Source: Mesorhizobium sp. LHD-90 (GTDB lineage Bacteria > Pseudomonadota > Alphaproteobacteria > Rhizobiales > Rhizobiaceae). Taken from it: a stretch of 64,000 nt of DNA. The DNA is taken from the NCBI RefSeq assembly GCF_030929505.1, contig NZ_JAVFVV010000020.1, forward strand, positions 78,075-142,074, in the 5' to 3' direction. Positions 46,268-55,293 of this stretch are shown here, piece by piece; position 1 is the stretch's first letter; the number at the start of each line of letters is the position of its first letter. The translations under genes were made by a program, and so were the position numbers. Under the pieces are notes generated by a model, which was not told the origin of the DNA, ran no database searches, and was given only the letters and a program-made list of their open reading frames with translations.

Positions 46268-46296
46268 TTGACAAAAGGGATTTCACGCCGTAACGC
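46268..46296 (+). promoter_or_regulatory. Candidate promoter of the DEAD-box helicase gene
   Basis: A perfect TTGACA -35 (46268-46273) and TAACGC as -10-like hexamer (46291-46296) with a 17-bp spacer. It would give a leader of about 75-80 nt before the TTG start at 46378. Long leaders are common for cold-regulated helicase genes. Confidence 0.4.
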
Positions 46297-46377
46297 GGGG
46301 CGACGATCCGCGAGAGGCGTGATCTTTGCTGCGGTACAGCAAACCGCGCCTACGAACAGCTAAAGCAGCCAAAACAC

Positions 46378-47886
<1,509 letters not shown>

Positions 47887-48052
47887 CAAGCCGGCAAGCG
47901 AGCGCCAGCGGGGCCCGCCGCATCCGGCGTTTTACACTTAGCCTGGAGCACCCTGATCGGTCGTTGTTTCTCGCCGCACCAGGTCCGCAACGAGATTGCG
48001 GACCTTCGGCGTGCCGCCGGATAACGATAGACACGGCTCTCGCTTGAGCCGG

Positions 48053-50089
48053 TCAGATCACCGCAAAATCGGCGGCCGTGATCGCAGGCGATCCCCACAA
48101 CGAGGCGAACCAGATGGCCGCGGTCGCTCCGGTGCCGTCGGCGTCATAGAAGAGCCGTCCGTTCGTGGAATTGTAGATGATCCGATCGTCGGCGTCCCCG
48201 GCTGTCCCGTTGGCGTTGACCGTGAATGCGGTTGCAGCCAGCGCGCCGGCTGGCAACGCCGAGAAGACGTGCGCCTCGAGGCGGATCGTGTCGTCCGCCA
48301 CGTTGAAGTCGGTGATCGCGTCGACATTGGCACTGGCGCTCAGCGCAGAGCTGAACACGAAGATGTCCTTGCCGTCTCCGCCCGACAATGTGTCTTTGCC
48401 GCCATAACCGCGTAGCGTGTCGTTGCCGGCGCCGCCGTCGATGACATTGCCGAAGCCGTCGCCGGCCAGCGAATCCCCATGGTCGGAGCCGCGAAGGTTG
48501 TCGATCAGGTAGTATCTATCGCCAGCCGCATCGCCGGTGTTGTTCGCGCGGTTTTGCAGACTGGCCACGACTCTCGCGGTCGCCGTCTCGTAGGAGGCGG
48601 TGTCGCTGCCGCCGTCGTCACCGGTGCTTGCGAAGCCCCGCAGCGTGTCCGCTCCGGCGCCGCCATGCAGAACGTCGTTTCCGTTGGAGCCCTGGAGGCT
48701 GTCGTCGCCTTCGCCGCCATGCAGGATGTCGTTTCCGATGCCGCCGTTCAGTGTGTCATTGCCGCCGCTGCCGAACAGAGTGTCGGCGCCCATGTCGCCG
48801 TACAGCCTGTTGGCGTTGCCGTCGCCATAAAACGTGTCGTCTCGGGAGGTACCGTACAGGTCCTCGACACCGACCAGTATGTCGCCCGCGGCCGAGCCGG
48901 CGTTGAGCGACTGATCGGCGAGAGAGACGATGGCGCCGCTGCCCATGTTCTCGTAGCTGACCCGGTCACGCCCTCCTCCGCCATCCATCTGGTCGGACCC
49001 ATCTTCGCCGATGAGGATGTCGTTGCCGTCGCCGCCGGAGAGCACGTCGTTCCCGATGCCGCCGTACAACCAGTTGTCGTTGGCGTCGCCATAGAACTTG
49101 TCGGCATAGTTGGAACCGTGCAGGCCCTCGATGCCGGTCAGCGTGTCGCCCTTGGCCACGCCGGTGTTGATCGACTGATCGGTGAGCGAGACCACGACGC
49201 CGACCGGGGCATCGGAATAGCTGGCCACGTCGTCGCTGCCTCCTCCACCATCGATCTGGTCGGCTCCCTGTCCGCCGCGGAAGGTGTCGTTGCCGGCGCC
49301 GCCGATGAGCACGTCATTGCCGGCATCGCCGTAGAAGATGTTCGCGAAATCGCCACCTATGAGCCGATCGTTTCCTCCATGCCCATGGAGATAATTGGCG
49401 CCGCCGCCGCCGATGATCAGATTGGCGCCGTCATTTCCCATCAAGGTATCGCCGTGGTCCGATCCGATGATGTTCTCGATCGAGTTGTAGGTATCGACGC
49501 CCGACCCATTGTCGCCCCACAGATCCATCAGTTGGACCCAGACGCCGCTAGCGGAACCCGCATAAGAAACGGTGTCCCGTCCGCTGCCGCCGCTGAGGTA
49601 GTTCGAGCCTTCGCCGCCGGAGAGGACGTCGTCACCGTCCCGGCCAGCCAGCGTGTCATTGCCCTTGCCGCCGATGAGGAAGTCGTTTCCACCTTCGCCA
49701 AGCAACTTGTCGGCCGAGGCCGATCCGAAGACGACATCCGACCCGGCGGTTCCGGTAAAATCCGCTTTCACGTCGAACAAGGTGACGGTGAAGTCGCTCG
49801 TCAGCGCGGCGCCGCCGATACTGTCGTTCAGATAGTAGGAGCCGCTGGTGGTGACGCCCGACGCGAGCGTGGCGGTGAACTGGAGGTCCATCGGCCCGTC
49901 CAGCGTCTGCTGCACATATCCGCTGGACGCCCCAAGTTCGGCGCCGATCTCGCCGTCCCAAACGTAATAGCCCAGTTCCTCGTCGAAATATCCCGTCAGA
50001 TAATAGGAAAACGACAGCGTGACCTGGTTACCGCTGCGCTCGATGGTGAAATCGGGCGAGACCCCGGAAATGAACTCGCTGATCAGCAT
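48053..50089 (-). CDS. Large RTX-type calcium-binding secreted protein
   Basis: 678 residues from an ATG behind GGGAGGG. The first 110 residues (PDFTIERSGNQVTLSFSYY, YYLNDSIGGAALTSDF) form a beta-rich head without known motif. Residues about 110-580 contain many glycine-rich calcium-binding nonapeptides (GEGGNDFLIGGKGNDTLAG, GGDGNDILIGEDGSD) in three or four blocks separated by spacers such as YSDAPVGVVVSLTDQSINT. The last 95 residues (DDRIIYNSTNGRLFYDADG, ITAADFAVI) are the secretion module shared with the other RTX protein here. Export by a type I system is inferred. Confidence 0.9.
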   Translation of the reverse strand: MLISEFISGVSPDFTIERSGNQVTLSFSYYLTGYFDEELGYYVWDGEIGAELGASSGYVQQTLDGPMDLQFTATLASGVTTSGSYYLNDSIGGAALTSDFTVTLFDVKADFTGTAGSDVVFGSASADKLLGEGGNDFLIGGKGNDTLAGRDGDDVLSGGEGSNYLSGGSGRDTVSYAGSASGVWVQLMDLWGDNGSGVDTYNSIENIIGSDHGDTLMGNDGANLIIGGGGANYLHGHGGNDRLIGGDFANIFYGDAGNDVLIGGAGNDTFRGGQGADQIDGGGGSDDVASYSDAPVGVVVSLTDQSINTGVAKGDTLTGIEGLHGSNYADKFYGDANDNWLYGGIGNDVLSGGDGNDILIGEDGSDQMDGGGGRDRVSYENMGSGAIVSLADQSLNAGSAAGDILVGVEDLYGTSRDDTFYGDGNANRLYGDMGADTLFGSGGNDTLNGGIGNDILHGGEGDDSLQGSNGNDVLHGGAGADTLRGFASTGDDGGSDTASYETATARVVASLQNRANNTGDAAGDRYYLIDNLRGSDHGDSLAGDGFGNVIDGGAGNDTLRGYGGKDTLSGGDGKDIFVFSSALSASANVDAITDFNVADDTIRLEAHVFSALPAGALAATAFTVNANGTAGDADDRIIYNSTNGRLFYDADGTGATAAIWFASLWGSPAITAADFAVI

Positions 50090-50293
50090 GATACCCTCCC
50101 AAGACCTTTCGTCAGGGTCGCAGTGGATGCATTGCACGACAACTGTCGCGGGAATGTGCATGCAAGAAGCACACTTGTCGATAGAAGATTGCAAAAAATG
50201 ACGGGCCAGTTTTTCCCGTCAAGCTTTGCGGTAAAACGCGTCGATGTGATAAATACCGCCAGATAGACTTCGAGACATTGATCGGACACCGAC

Positions 50294-50893
50294 ATGGCCG
50301 GCACCTTGCTTGTCTATGACGACTCGTTTCCGCGCGCCCGGGTCGCCGCCGGCCCCATCCGCAACACGCCCAGCGCCGACGAGCTTCGCGCCAACAGCTA
50401 CCCCGAGCCTTTTCGGCTTCTGCCGATTTGGGAAGCGTCCTCGCCCGACACCTATTTCGGCGCCATGGCCGACGCCGCGGACGCGATGGGCCGTGTGGAG
50501 CGGCTGATCATTTTCGGGCATGGCCGCGTGGTGAATGCGGCGCAGGGGGCGGGCACCGTGCGGGTGACGACGGGCATCGTCGTCGGCGCGCAGGATATTT
50601 CCGCGTCGAATGCTTCCGGCCTGAGTGTCCTGCGCGACAAGTTTGCCCGCAACGCGCAGGCCGAATTGTGGGTCTGCGACGCGGCCGCCGCGGGCGAATC
50701 CGGCGGGCAATCGGGACGCCTGCTCTGCCAGGCCATCGCCGACGCGCTCGGCGTGACGGTGATCGCCGCGACGATCACCCAAGAGTATACGACTGCGAAC
50801 CAGGCGGAAATTCCGAGCGGCGGCTGGCAGTCGACGGCGCAGTTCTTACCATGGGAAGGAACGACCGTCCGCTTCAGTCCGCGCCGCCGCTAG
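50294..50893 (+). CDS. DUF4347-like, caspase-fold protein (putative His-Cys peptidase)
   Basis: 199 residues, no signal peptide. The core resembles the DUF4347 domain, itself like caspase/gingipain-type clan CD peptidases: RLIIFGHGRV with His76 and AELWVCDAAAAGESGGQSG with Cys128 in the positions of the usual His-Cys dyad, followed by IADALGVTVIAAT. DUF4347 is normally the N-terminal part of giant RTX or adhesin proteins; here it stands alone and is divergent from an RTX gene, with 204 bp between starts. A role in processing or anchoring of that protein is inferred. The motif match is moderate. Confidence 0.6.
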   Translation: MAGTLLVYDDSFPRARVAAGPIRNTPSADELRANSYPEPFRLLPIWEASSPDTYFGAMADAADAMGRVERLIIFGHGRVVNAAQGAGTVRVTTGIVVGAQDISASNASGLSVLRDKFARNAQAELWVCDAAAAGESGGQSGRLLCQAIADALGVTVIAATITQEYTTANQAEIPSGGWQSTAQFLPWEGTTVRFSPRRR

Positions 50894-50943
50894 GGTTGCT
50901 CCTCGCGTCGGGCGGACGGCCCGTCCGGGTCGACGAACCCCGC

Positions 50944-51603
50944 TTATTCCGTCAGCGGCGAAAGCTGGATTTCGACGCGGCGGTTCTGCGCCCTGCCCTC
51001 GGCGGTGGCGTTGGAGGCGATCGGCCTTGTCTTGCCGAAGCCGGTGACGGCGAACCGCCGCTGGTCGACGCCCTGGGCATTCAGGTAGTTGGCGACGGCC
51101 AGCGCGCGGCGCTGCGACAGGTCGAAATTGTGGCTGTCGCTGCCGGTCGAGTCGGTGTGGCCGTAGACGTCGACGATCGTCTGCCTGTAGCGCTTCAACA
51201 CCAGCGCCACCGAGTTCAGCACCGGGTAGAAGGCCGGCTTGATCGCGTCCTGGTCGACATTGAAGGTGATGTCCGACGGCATGTTCAAGATGATCTGGTC
51301 GCCGACGCGGGTGACGCTGACGCCCGTGCCCTGCAATTGGGCGCGCAGATCGGCCTCGTTCCTGTCCATGGTCGCGCCGATGGCGCCGCCGGCCAGCGCG
51401 CCGACGCCGGCGCCGATCAGCACGGCGTTGCGCTGCGCCACCTTGCTGCCGCCCACCGCGAGGCCCGCCAACGCGCCGAGGCCGGCGCCGAGGGCTGCGC
51501 CGCCGGCCGTGTTGGAAACCTTCTGCTCGCCGGTGTAGGGGTCGGTGGTGCAGGCTCCGAGCAGGGCTGCGGCGGCAACCACGGCGACGATCTTTCTACG
51601 CAT
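50944..51603 (-). CDS. OmpA-family lipoprotein with glycine-zipper region
   Basis: 219 residues. Lipobox LLGAC (Cys18), then a glycine-zipper stretch (GAALGAGLGALAGLAVGG, GAGVGALAGGAIGATMD), and an OmpA C-terminal peptidoglycan-binding domain (VDVYGHTDSTGSDSHN, LSQRRALAVANYLNAQGV, GRAQNRRVEIQL) with the conserved Asp and Arg. It is expected to anchor the outer membrane to the cell wall (YiaD-like). Confidence 0.93.
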   Translation of the reverse strand: MRRKIVAVVAAAALLGACTTDPYTGEQKVSNTAGGAALGAGLGALAGLAVGGSKVAQRNAVLIGAGVGALAGGAIGATMDRNEADLRAQLQGTGVSVTRVGDQIILNMPSDITFNVDQDAIKPAFYPVLNSVALVLKRYRQTIVDVYGHTDSTGSDSHNFDLSQRRALAVANYLNAQGVDQRRFAVTGFGKTRPIASNATAEGRAQNRRVEIQLSPLTE

Positions 51604-51700
51604 GCTGATTTCCCTCTACGGCCGCCGGAGCCGGCGGCGAATCCCTTCGCGCGGTTTTACCACGAATTGCGGCGAAAACCGGAACGGAAGGCGGGCGGCT

Positions 51701-52069
51701 CTACCAGAGGTTCTTGCCGTCGATGACGACTACCTCCACGGAATCGAGGTCGAAATTGTCGAGCAGGCGGGCGTTGACGCTGACGATCGGGTTGTCGAAA
51801 TCCGGGGTGCCGGCGCTGAAGTCGGGCGTGTCCGTGAAGGTGCCGCAGCCGCATACCGGGCAGAAATGATGCCTGATGGTCCTCGACCCCCACATATAGG
51901 TAGCGACATTTTTGCGCGGCGTCTTCAGCGCGAACTGCGCCGGCTTGTAGTAGGCCCACAGCGCGCCGCGCTTCGAACAGAACGAGCACGTGCAGCGCGT
52001 GACGGTCTCGGGTGCTTTCGTCACTTCGAACACGGTGGCTTTGCAGTGACAGCTTCCGGCTATGATCAT
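51701..52069 (-). CDS. GFA/CENP-V-family zinc protein
   Basis: 122 residues. Zinc-binding Cys motifs: AGSCHCKATVFEV, RCTCSFCSKRGALWAYY and HHFCPVCGCGTFTD, as in the glutathione-dependent formaldehyde-activating (GFA) family. Enzymatic function is uncertain; the canonical Gfa activity has been questioned. The ATG at 52069 is chosen over the preceding GTG because of GGGGAGG 6 bp upstream. That site can pair with an upstream complementary arm. Confidence 0.9.
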   Translation of the reverse strand: MIIAGSCHCKATVFEVTKAPETVTRCTCSFCSKRGALWAYYKPAQFALKTPRKNVATYMWGSRTIRHHFCPVCGCGTFTDTPDFSAGTPDFDNPIVSVNARLLDNFDLDSVEVVVIDGKNLW

Positions 52070-52116
52070 CACCCGCCTCCCCGCAGCCGCAGCGGCCGCA
52101 ACGGCCGCAGGGAGGC
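52067..52116 (-). promoter_or_regulatory. Possible ribosome-site-masking stem in the GFA leader
   Basis: On the minus strand GCCTCCCTGC (52107-52116) can pair over ten positions, one G-U, with GCGGGGAGGC (52075-52084), which contains the ribosome-binding site. An inner hairpin GCGGCCG/CGGCCGC lies in the loop. Such a structure could hide the site until melted or bound. Confidence 0.35.
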
Positions 52117-52166
52117 ATTCTAACCATTCTTCTCCGGTGGGAAAAACCCCCGGAGAACTACAATCT

Positions 52167-52547
52167 TCAGTAGCTCTTCGGCGGCACGAACAGGCAGATC
52201 GTGCGGGAGTCGTCGGCTCCGGCCACCGAACACCAGTGATACTCGCCGTCGGGAGAATCCTTCAACCGGGCATCCCGATAGCCGAGAACTTCGCCGGTGC
52301 TGCCGATCACATAGCCTTCGGGACGTTCGCTGATCGACGTCTGCGGGACTTCCCGGCAGTCGTAGCCCGAGCAGCAGGAGAACGGATAGGCCCAGCCGTT
52401 CGGCTTCGCCGCCGTCGGCGTCGCATCATGCGCGACCGCCGGCGCCCCCCCGAAAAACACCCCGGAGCAGGAAACAACCCCTATGACTGCAAAGGCGGCC
52501 AAGGCGCGGGCGTGGGCCGATCGAGGGGTGGCTGCGAGAGTGGGCAT
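52167..52547 (-). CDS. Small exported Cys-rich hypothetical protein
   Basis: 126 residues behind AGGAATGAGCC, with an N-terminal hydrophobic signal (ALAAFAVIGVVSC...GAPAVAHD). The mature part has Cys in FSCCSGYDCREV, HWCSVAG and TICLFVPP, suggesting disulfides in the periplasm. It is of the type found widely in rhizobia with no assigned function. Confidence 0.75.
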   Translation of the reverse strand: MPTLAATPRSAHARALAAFAVIGVVSCSGVFFGGAPAVAHDATPTAAKPNGWAYPFSCCSGYDCREVPQTSISERPEGYVIGSTGEVLGYRDARLKDSPDGEYHWCSVAGADDSRTICLFVPPKSY

Positions 52548-53268
52548 GGCTCATTCCTGTCAAAACGAGGTCCTCAAGCACTATTGCTTGCCCGTTCCCG
52601 GAACGTGTCTTCCCTATCGCCGGTTCCACTTCGCTAATCTAAGCCGTGACCGGCCATAAATGCTTTTTCTCCCAACCCTTGCACAGGTTGGACGGATTCG
52701 TTGGTCGGCGCAAGACTATGTTGCTATCCACAATTAGCGCAGCCTGATTTGTACCGGCCACACTCGGATGCAATTTTGCGCCGTGTCCGTTAGAGAATAT
52801 CCAGCATGGCGGTTGCAGCGGGATGTCGCGTGCGCCTCCTCACTGTTTCCAAGCCATGGACCGTTGTTACGCAACAACCTCGGCTTGGGCAGCGGGTCGA
52901 CACCCAGCCAGGAATCGCCGATGCCGGTGAAGGCAAAAGTGCCCGGTGCGAGCCGACAACCGGAGATGGGGCCCGCTGCCGGCATGCCGCATCTCCTTGG
53001 CATCGCTTGGTGGTCGAGCCGCCCACCGCCACGACCCGGGCAATCTCCTCGTCGCTGGTTCCCGCATCGGAGGCCAGCAGGATTGGGGCTCGTTCGAGCT
53101 TGCGCGCGGCATTCCTGCCATCAGATGATCGCCCCACTCGACGAAATGGCCTCGTCATGCCGCTGACCGCCACGCGCACCGGCGCCGACGCTTTGCCATC
53201 GTCCTGTGTGCCAGCGGCGCGGCGATCACCGATGTCGATCTCAGTCGAACGAAGCAGGAGATAATTTA
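52548..53268. other. Intergenic region with IS remnant
   Basis: About 720 bp. Apart from the IS630-like fragment described separately (52990-53140), overlapping open frames on both strands have no ribosome-binding sites and no coherent protein. The 100 bp before 53269 should hold the promoter of the RidA gene. Confidence 0.5.
52990..53140 (-). pseudogene. IS630-family transposase remnant
   Basis: One minus-strand frame reads ARKLERAPILLASDAGTSDE then EIARVVAVGGSTTKR. This matches the N-terminal helix-turn-helix of IS630-type transposases (RA-x-ILL-x-ADxG, DEEIA, STVxR). The frame then breaks off and no catalytic DDE part or terminal inverted repeats can be found, so it is a decayed fragment. 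Confidence 0.55.
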
Positions 53269-53679
53269 ATGTCGCTCGAACTCATCAACCCAGATGATCT
53301 GCCAATTCCAGAGATGTACACACAGGTTGTCGTCGCGACGGGATCCAAGCTGGTGTTCGTCTCAGGTCAGCAGCCCGAAGACGTACACGGCAAGCTCGTT
53401 GGGCATGGTGATTTTGCGGCGCAGGCGCGCCTGGCATTCGGCAATCTCGGCCGAGCGCTCAGCGCGGCAGGCGCACGGCCCGAGCAAGTTTGCAAGATCA
53501 CAATCTACATTGTCGATTATGACCGCGATGAACACGTTCCGATCATCGAAGACGCGCAGGTTTCTCTGTTTGGAGATCACAAACCGGCGAATGTGGTGGT
53601 CGGGGTAGCAATAATGTCCCCAGGCTACCTCATCGAAGTCGACGCTATAGCGGTCATTGACGAGGCCGTCAGACCCTAG
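53269..53679 (+). CDS. RidA/YjgF-family protein
   Basis: 136 residues from an ATG behind AGGAG. YjgF fold landmarks: SKLVFVSGQQPEDVHGKLV, DFAAQARLAFGNLGRALSAAG, CKITIYIVDYDRDEHVP, and the C-terminal PGYLIEVDAIAVID with the conserved Glu. The canonical catalytic Arg of RidA deaminases, normally before the Val of IEVDA-preceding strand, is not seen at its usual place (HKPANVVVGVAIMSP), so imine/enamine deaminase activity is uncertain. Confidence 0.88.
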   Translation: MSLELINPDDLPIPEMYTQVVVATGSKLVFVSGQQPEDVHGKLVGHGDFAAQARLAFGNLGRALSAAGARPEQVCKITIYIVDYDRDEHVPIIEDAQVSLFGDHKPANVVVGVAIMSPGYLIEVDAIAVIDEAVRP

Positions 53680-54047
53680 CGTTGCCATAATGCGGCCCGC
53701 GTCTTGTCAGAAACGAGCCGTTAGCATGGCCTGGGGGAATGCGCACGATGGCGCATCGGCCGGTCAGCCGACGCCGAAATGAATGGTGCGGCCGTTAGAA
53801 ATGGCATCGAACTGCTCGTCCCCCCGCGGCGCCTGCCGACCTTGCAATGGCTGCAAAGCAACCAGTCCCCATCACTATTAAAGGTACTAGTGTCGTGATT
53901 TCGAAGTTCGCTTCATTGTTGATATCGGCCGCTTAGGCGAACTTCGAAATCAAAACGACACTAGAATCAATAGTTGCTAGTGTCCCTCAGATTCCGAAAT
54001 TCGCTCTGAGCGTGATATCAAATGCGGCGAATTTCGGAATCGGGACA
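53680..54047. other. Intergenic region with two palindromic elements
   Basis: About 370 bp between the RidA gene and the stop of prfB. The first 200 bp show nothing recognisable. The rest is occupied by two related palindromes (53887-53964 and 53977-54051). Confidence 0.7.
53887..53964 (+). repeat. Palindromic element A (78 bp)
   Basis: Begins and ends with CTAG. The arms CTAGTGTCG and GATTTCGAAGTTCGC pair with GCGAACTTCGAAATC and CGACACTAG, and the central loop has TTGATATC. Same architecture as element B, 12 bp away, when B is read in reverse. MITE-like; no transposase in the window shares these ends. Confidence 0.8.
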
Positions 54048-54051
54048 CTAG
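53977..54051 (-). repeat. Palindromic element B (75 bp), supplies the prfB stop codon
   Basis: Begins and ends with CTAG. The arms CTAGTGTCCC and GATTCCGAAATTCGC pair with GCGAATTTCGGAATC and GGGACACTAG. Differences from element A in one arm are matched by complementary differences in the other. Its right-hand CTAG provides the TAG stop of prfB (54048-54050, minus strand). Confidence 0.8.
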
Positions 54052-55176
54052 TCGATGTCGGCGACCTGCCCTGCCCCGCCCTCGATGCGATGCGACAGCG
54101 AGGCCTCCATGAAATCGTCGAGGTCGCCGTCGAGCACGTCGGACGGGCTGGTGCTCTCGACGCCGGTGCGCAGGTCCTTCACCAGTTGGTATGGCTGCAG
54201 CACGTAGGAGCGGATCTGGTGGCCCCAGCCGATGTCGGTCTTGGCCGCCTCGGTGGCGTTGGCCTCCGCCTCGCGCTTCTTCAGCTCTTCCTCGTAGAGA
54301 CGCGAACGCAGCATCTCCCATGCCTTGGCGCGGTTCTTGTGCTGCGAGCGCTCGGCCTGGCAGGCCACCGCGATGCCGGTCGGGATGTGGGTGATGCGCA
54401 CCGCTGAATCGGTGGTGTTGACGTGCTGGCCGCCCGCGCCCGACGATCGGTAGGTGTCGATGCGCACATCGGATTCATTCACCTCGATCTCGATCGTATC
54501 GTCGATGACCGGATAGACCCAGATCGACGAGAAGGAGGTGTGGCGGCGCGCATTGCTGTCATAGGGCGAGATGCGGACCAGCCTGTGCACGCCGGACTCG
54601 GTCTTCAGCCAACCATAGGCGTTGTGGCCCCTGATCAGCACGGTCGCCGACTTGATTCCCGCCTCCTCGCCGTCGTGCATCTCCAGCACTTCGACCTTGA
54701 ATTTCCGGCGTTCGGCCCAGCGCGTGTACATGCGCAACAGCATGTTCGCCCAGTCCTGGCTCTCGGTGCCGCCGGCGCCGGCATGCACTTCGAGATAGGT
54801 GTCGTTGGAATCGGCCTCGCCCGAAAGCAGCGTCTCGATCTGGCGCGCCCTGACCTCGCCGGCAAGCGAACGGATGGCGGCTTCCGCCTCGGAGACGACG
54901 CCTTCGTCGCCTTCTTCCTCGCCGAGTTCGATCAGGCCGATATTGTCGTCGAGCGCCTGCGTCAGCCGCTTGATGGAGGTGATGCCGTCGTCCAGCCCCT
55001 GGCGCTCGCGCATCAGCTTCTGGGCTTCCTGCGGGTCGTTCCAGAGATTGCCGTCCTCGGCGCGGCTGTTCAGGTATTCCAGTCGTTTGATCGCTGGATC
55101 CCAGTCAAAGATGCCTCCTCAGCAGGCTTATGGCCTGCCTGATCTCGTCGACAAGTTTTTCGGTCTCTGCACGCAT
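54048..55176 (-). CDS. prfB: Peptide chain release factor 2 (programmed +1 frameshift)
   Basis: RF2 ends translation at UGA and UAA. Translation starts at the ATG at 55176, reads 23 codons to an in-frame TGA at 55105-55107 and must shift +1 at CTT TGA C to continue as [15 protein letters not shown] and onward, giving about 375 residues. Signatures: [20 protein letters not shown] (GGQ-domain opening), [18 protein letters not shown] (the GGQ motif) and [17 protein letters not shown]. The stop codon is contributed by the adjacent palindromic element. Part of a conserved block with mrcA and the amidase. Confidence 0.96.
55104..55119 (-). promoter_or_regulatory. prfB +1 frameshift site
   Basis: On the minus strand AGGAGG (55114-55119) lies just before CAT CTT TGA C. 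The Shine-Dalgarno-like AGGAGG, the slippery CTT and the TGA stop (55105-55107) followed by C are the standard elements of RF2 autoregulation: low RF2 slows termination and lets ribosomes shift +1. Confidence 0.95.
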
Positions 55177-55293
55177 GGCAGTCTATAAACCTTTCCGGAT
55201 TGCGCGGGAAAATCGATCGGCGCGGACCATAGGCACGCGCCGGGATGCTGTAAAGGCGAAGCCGGCGGATTTCCCGCCCCGAGGGGGCCGCGG

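Noticed and set aside
52806..53264. A 152-codon open frame on the plus strand beside the RidA gene
   Set aside because: No ribosome-binding site, no recognisable protein, and it lies opposite the IS630-like fragment, so it is a chance open frame.
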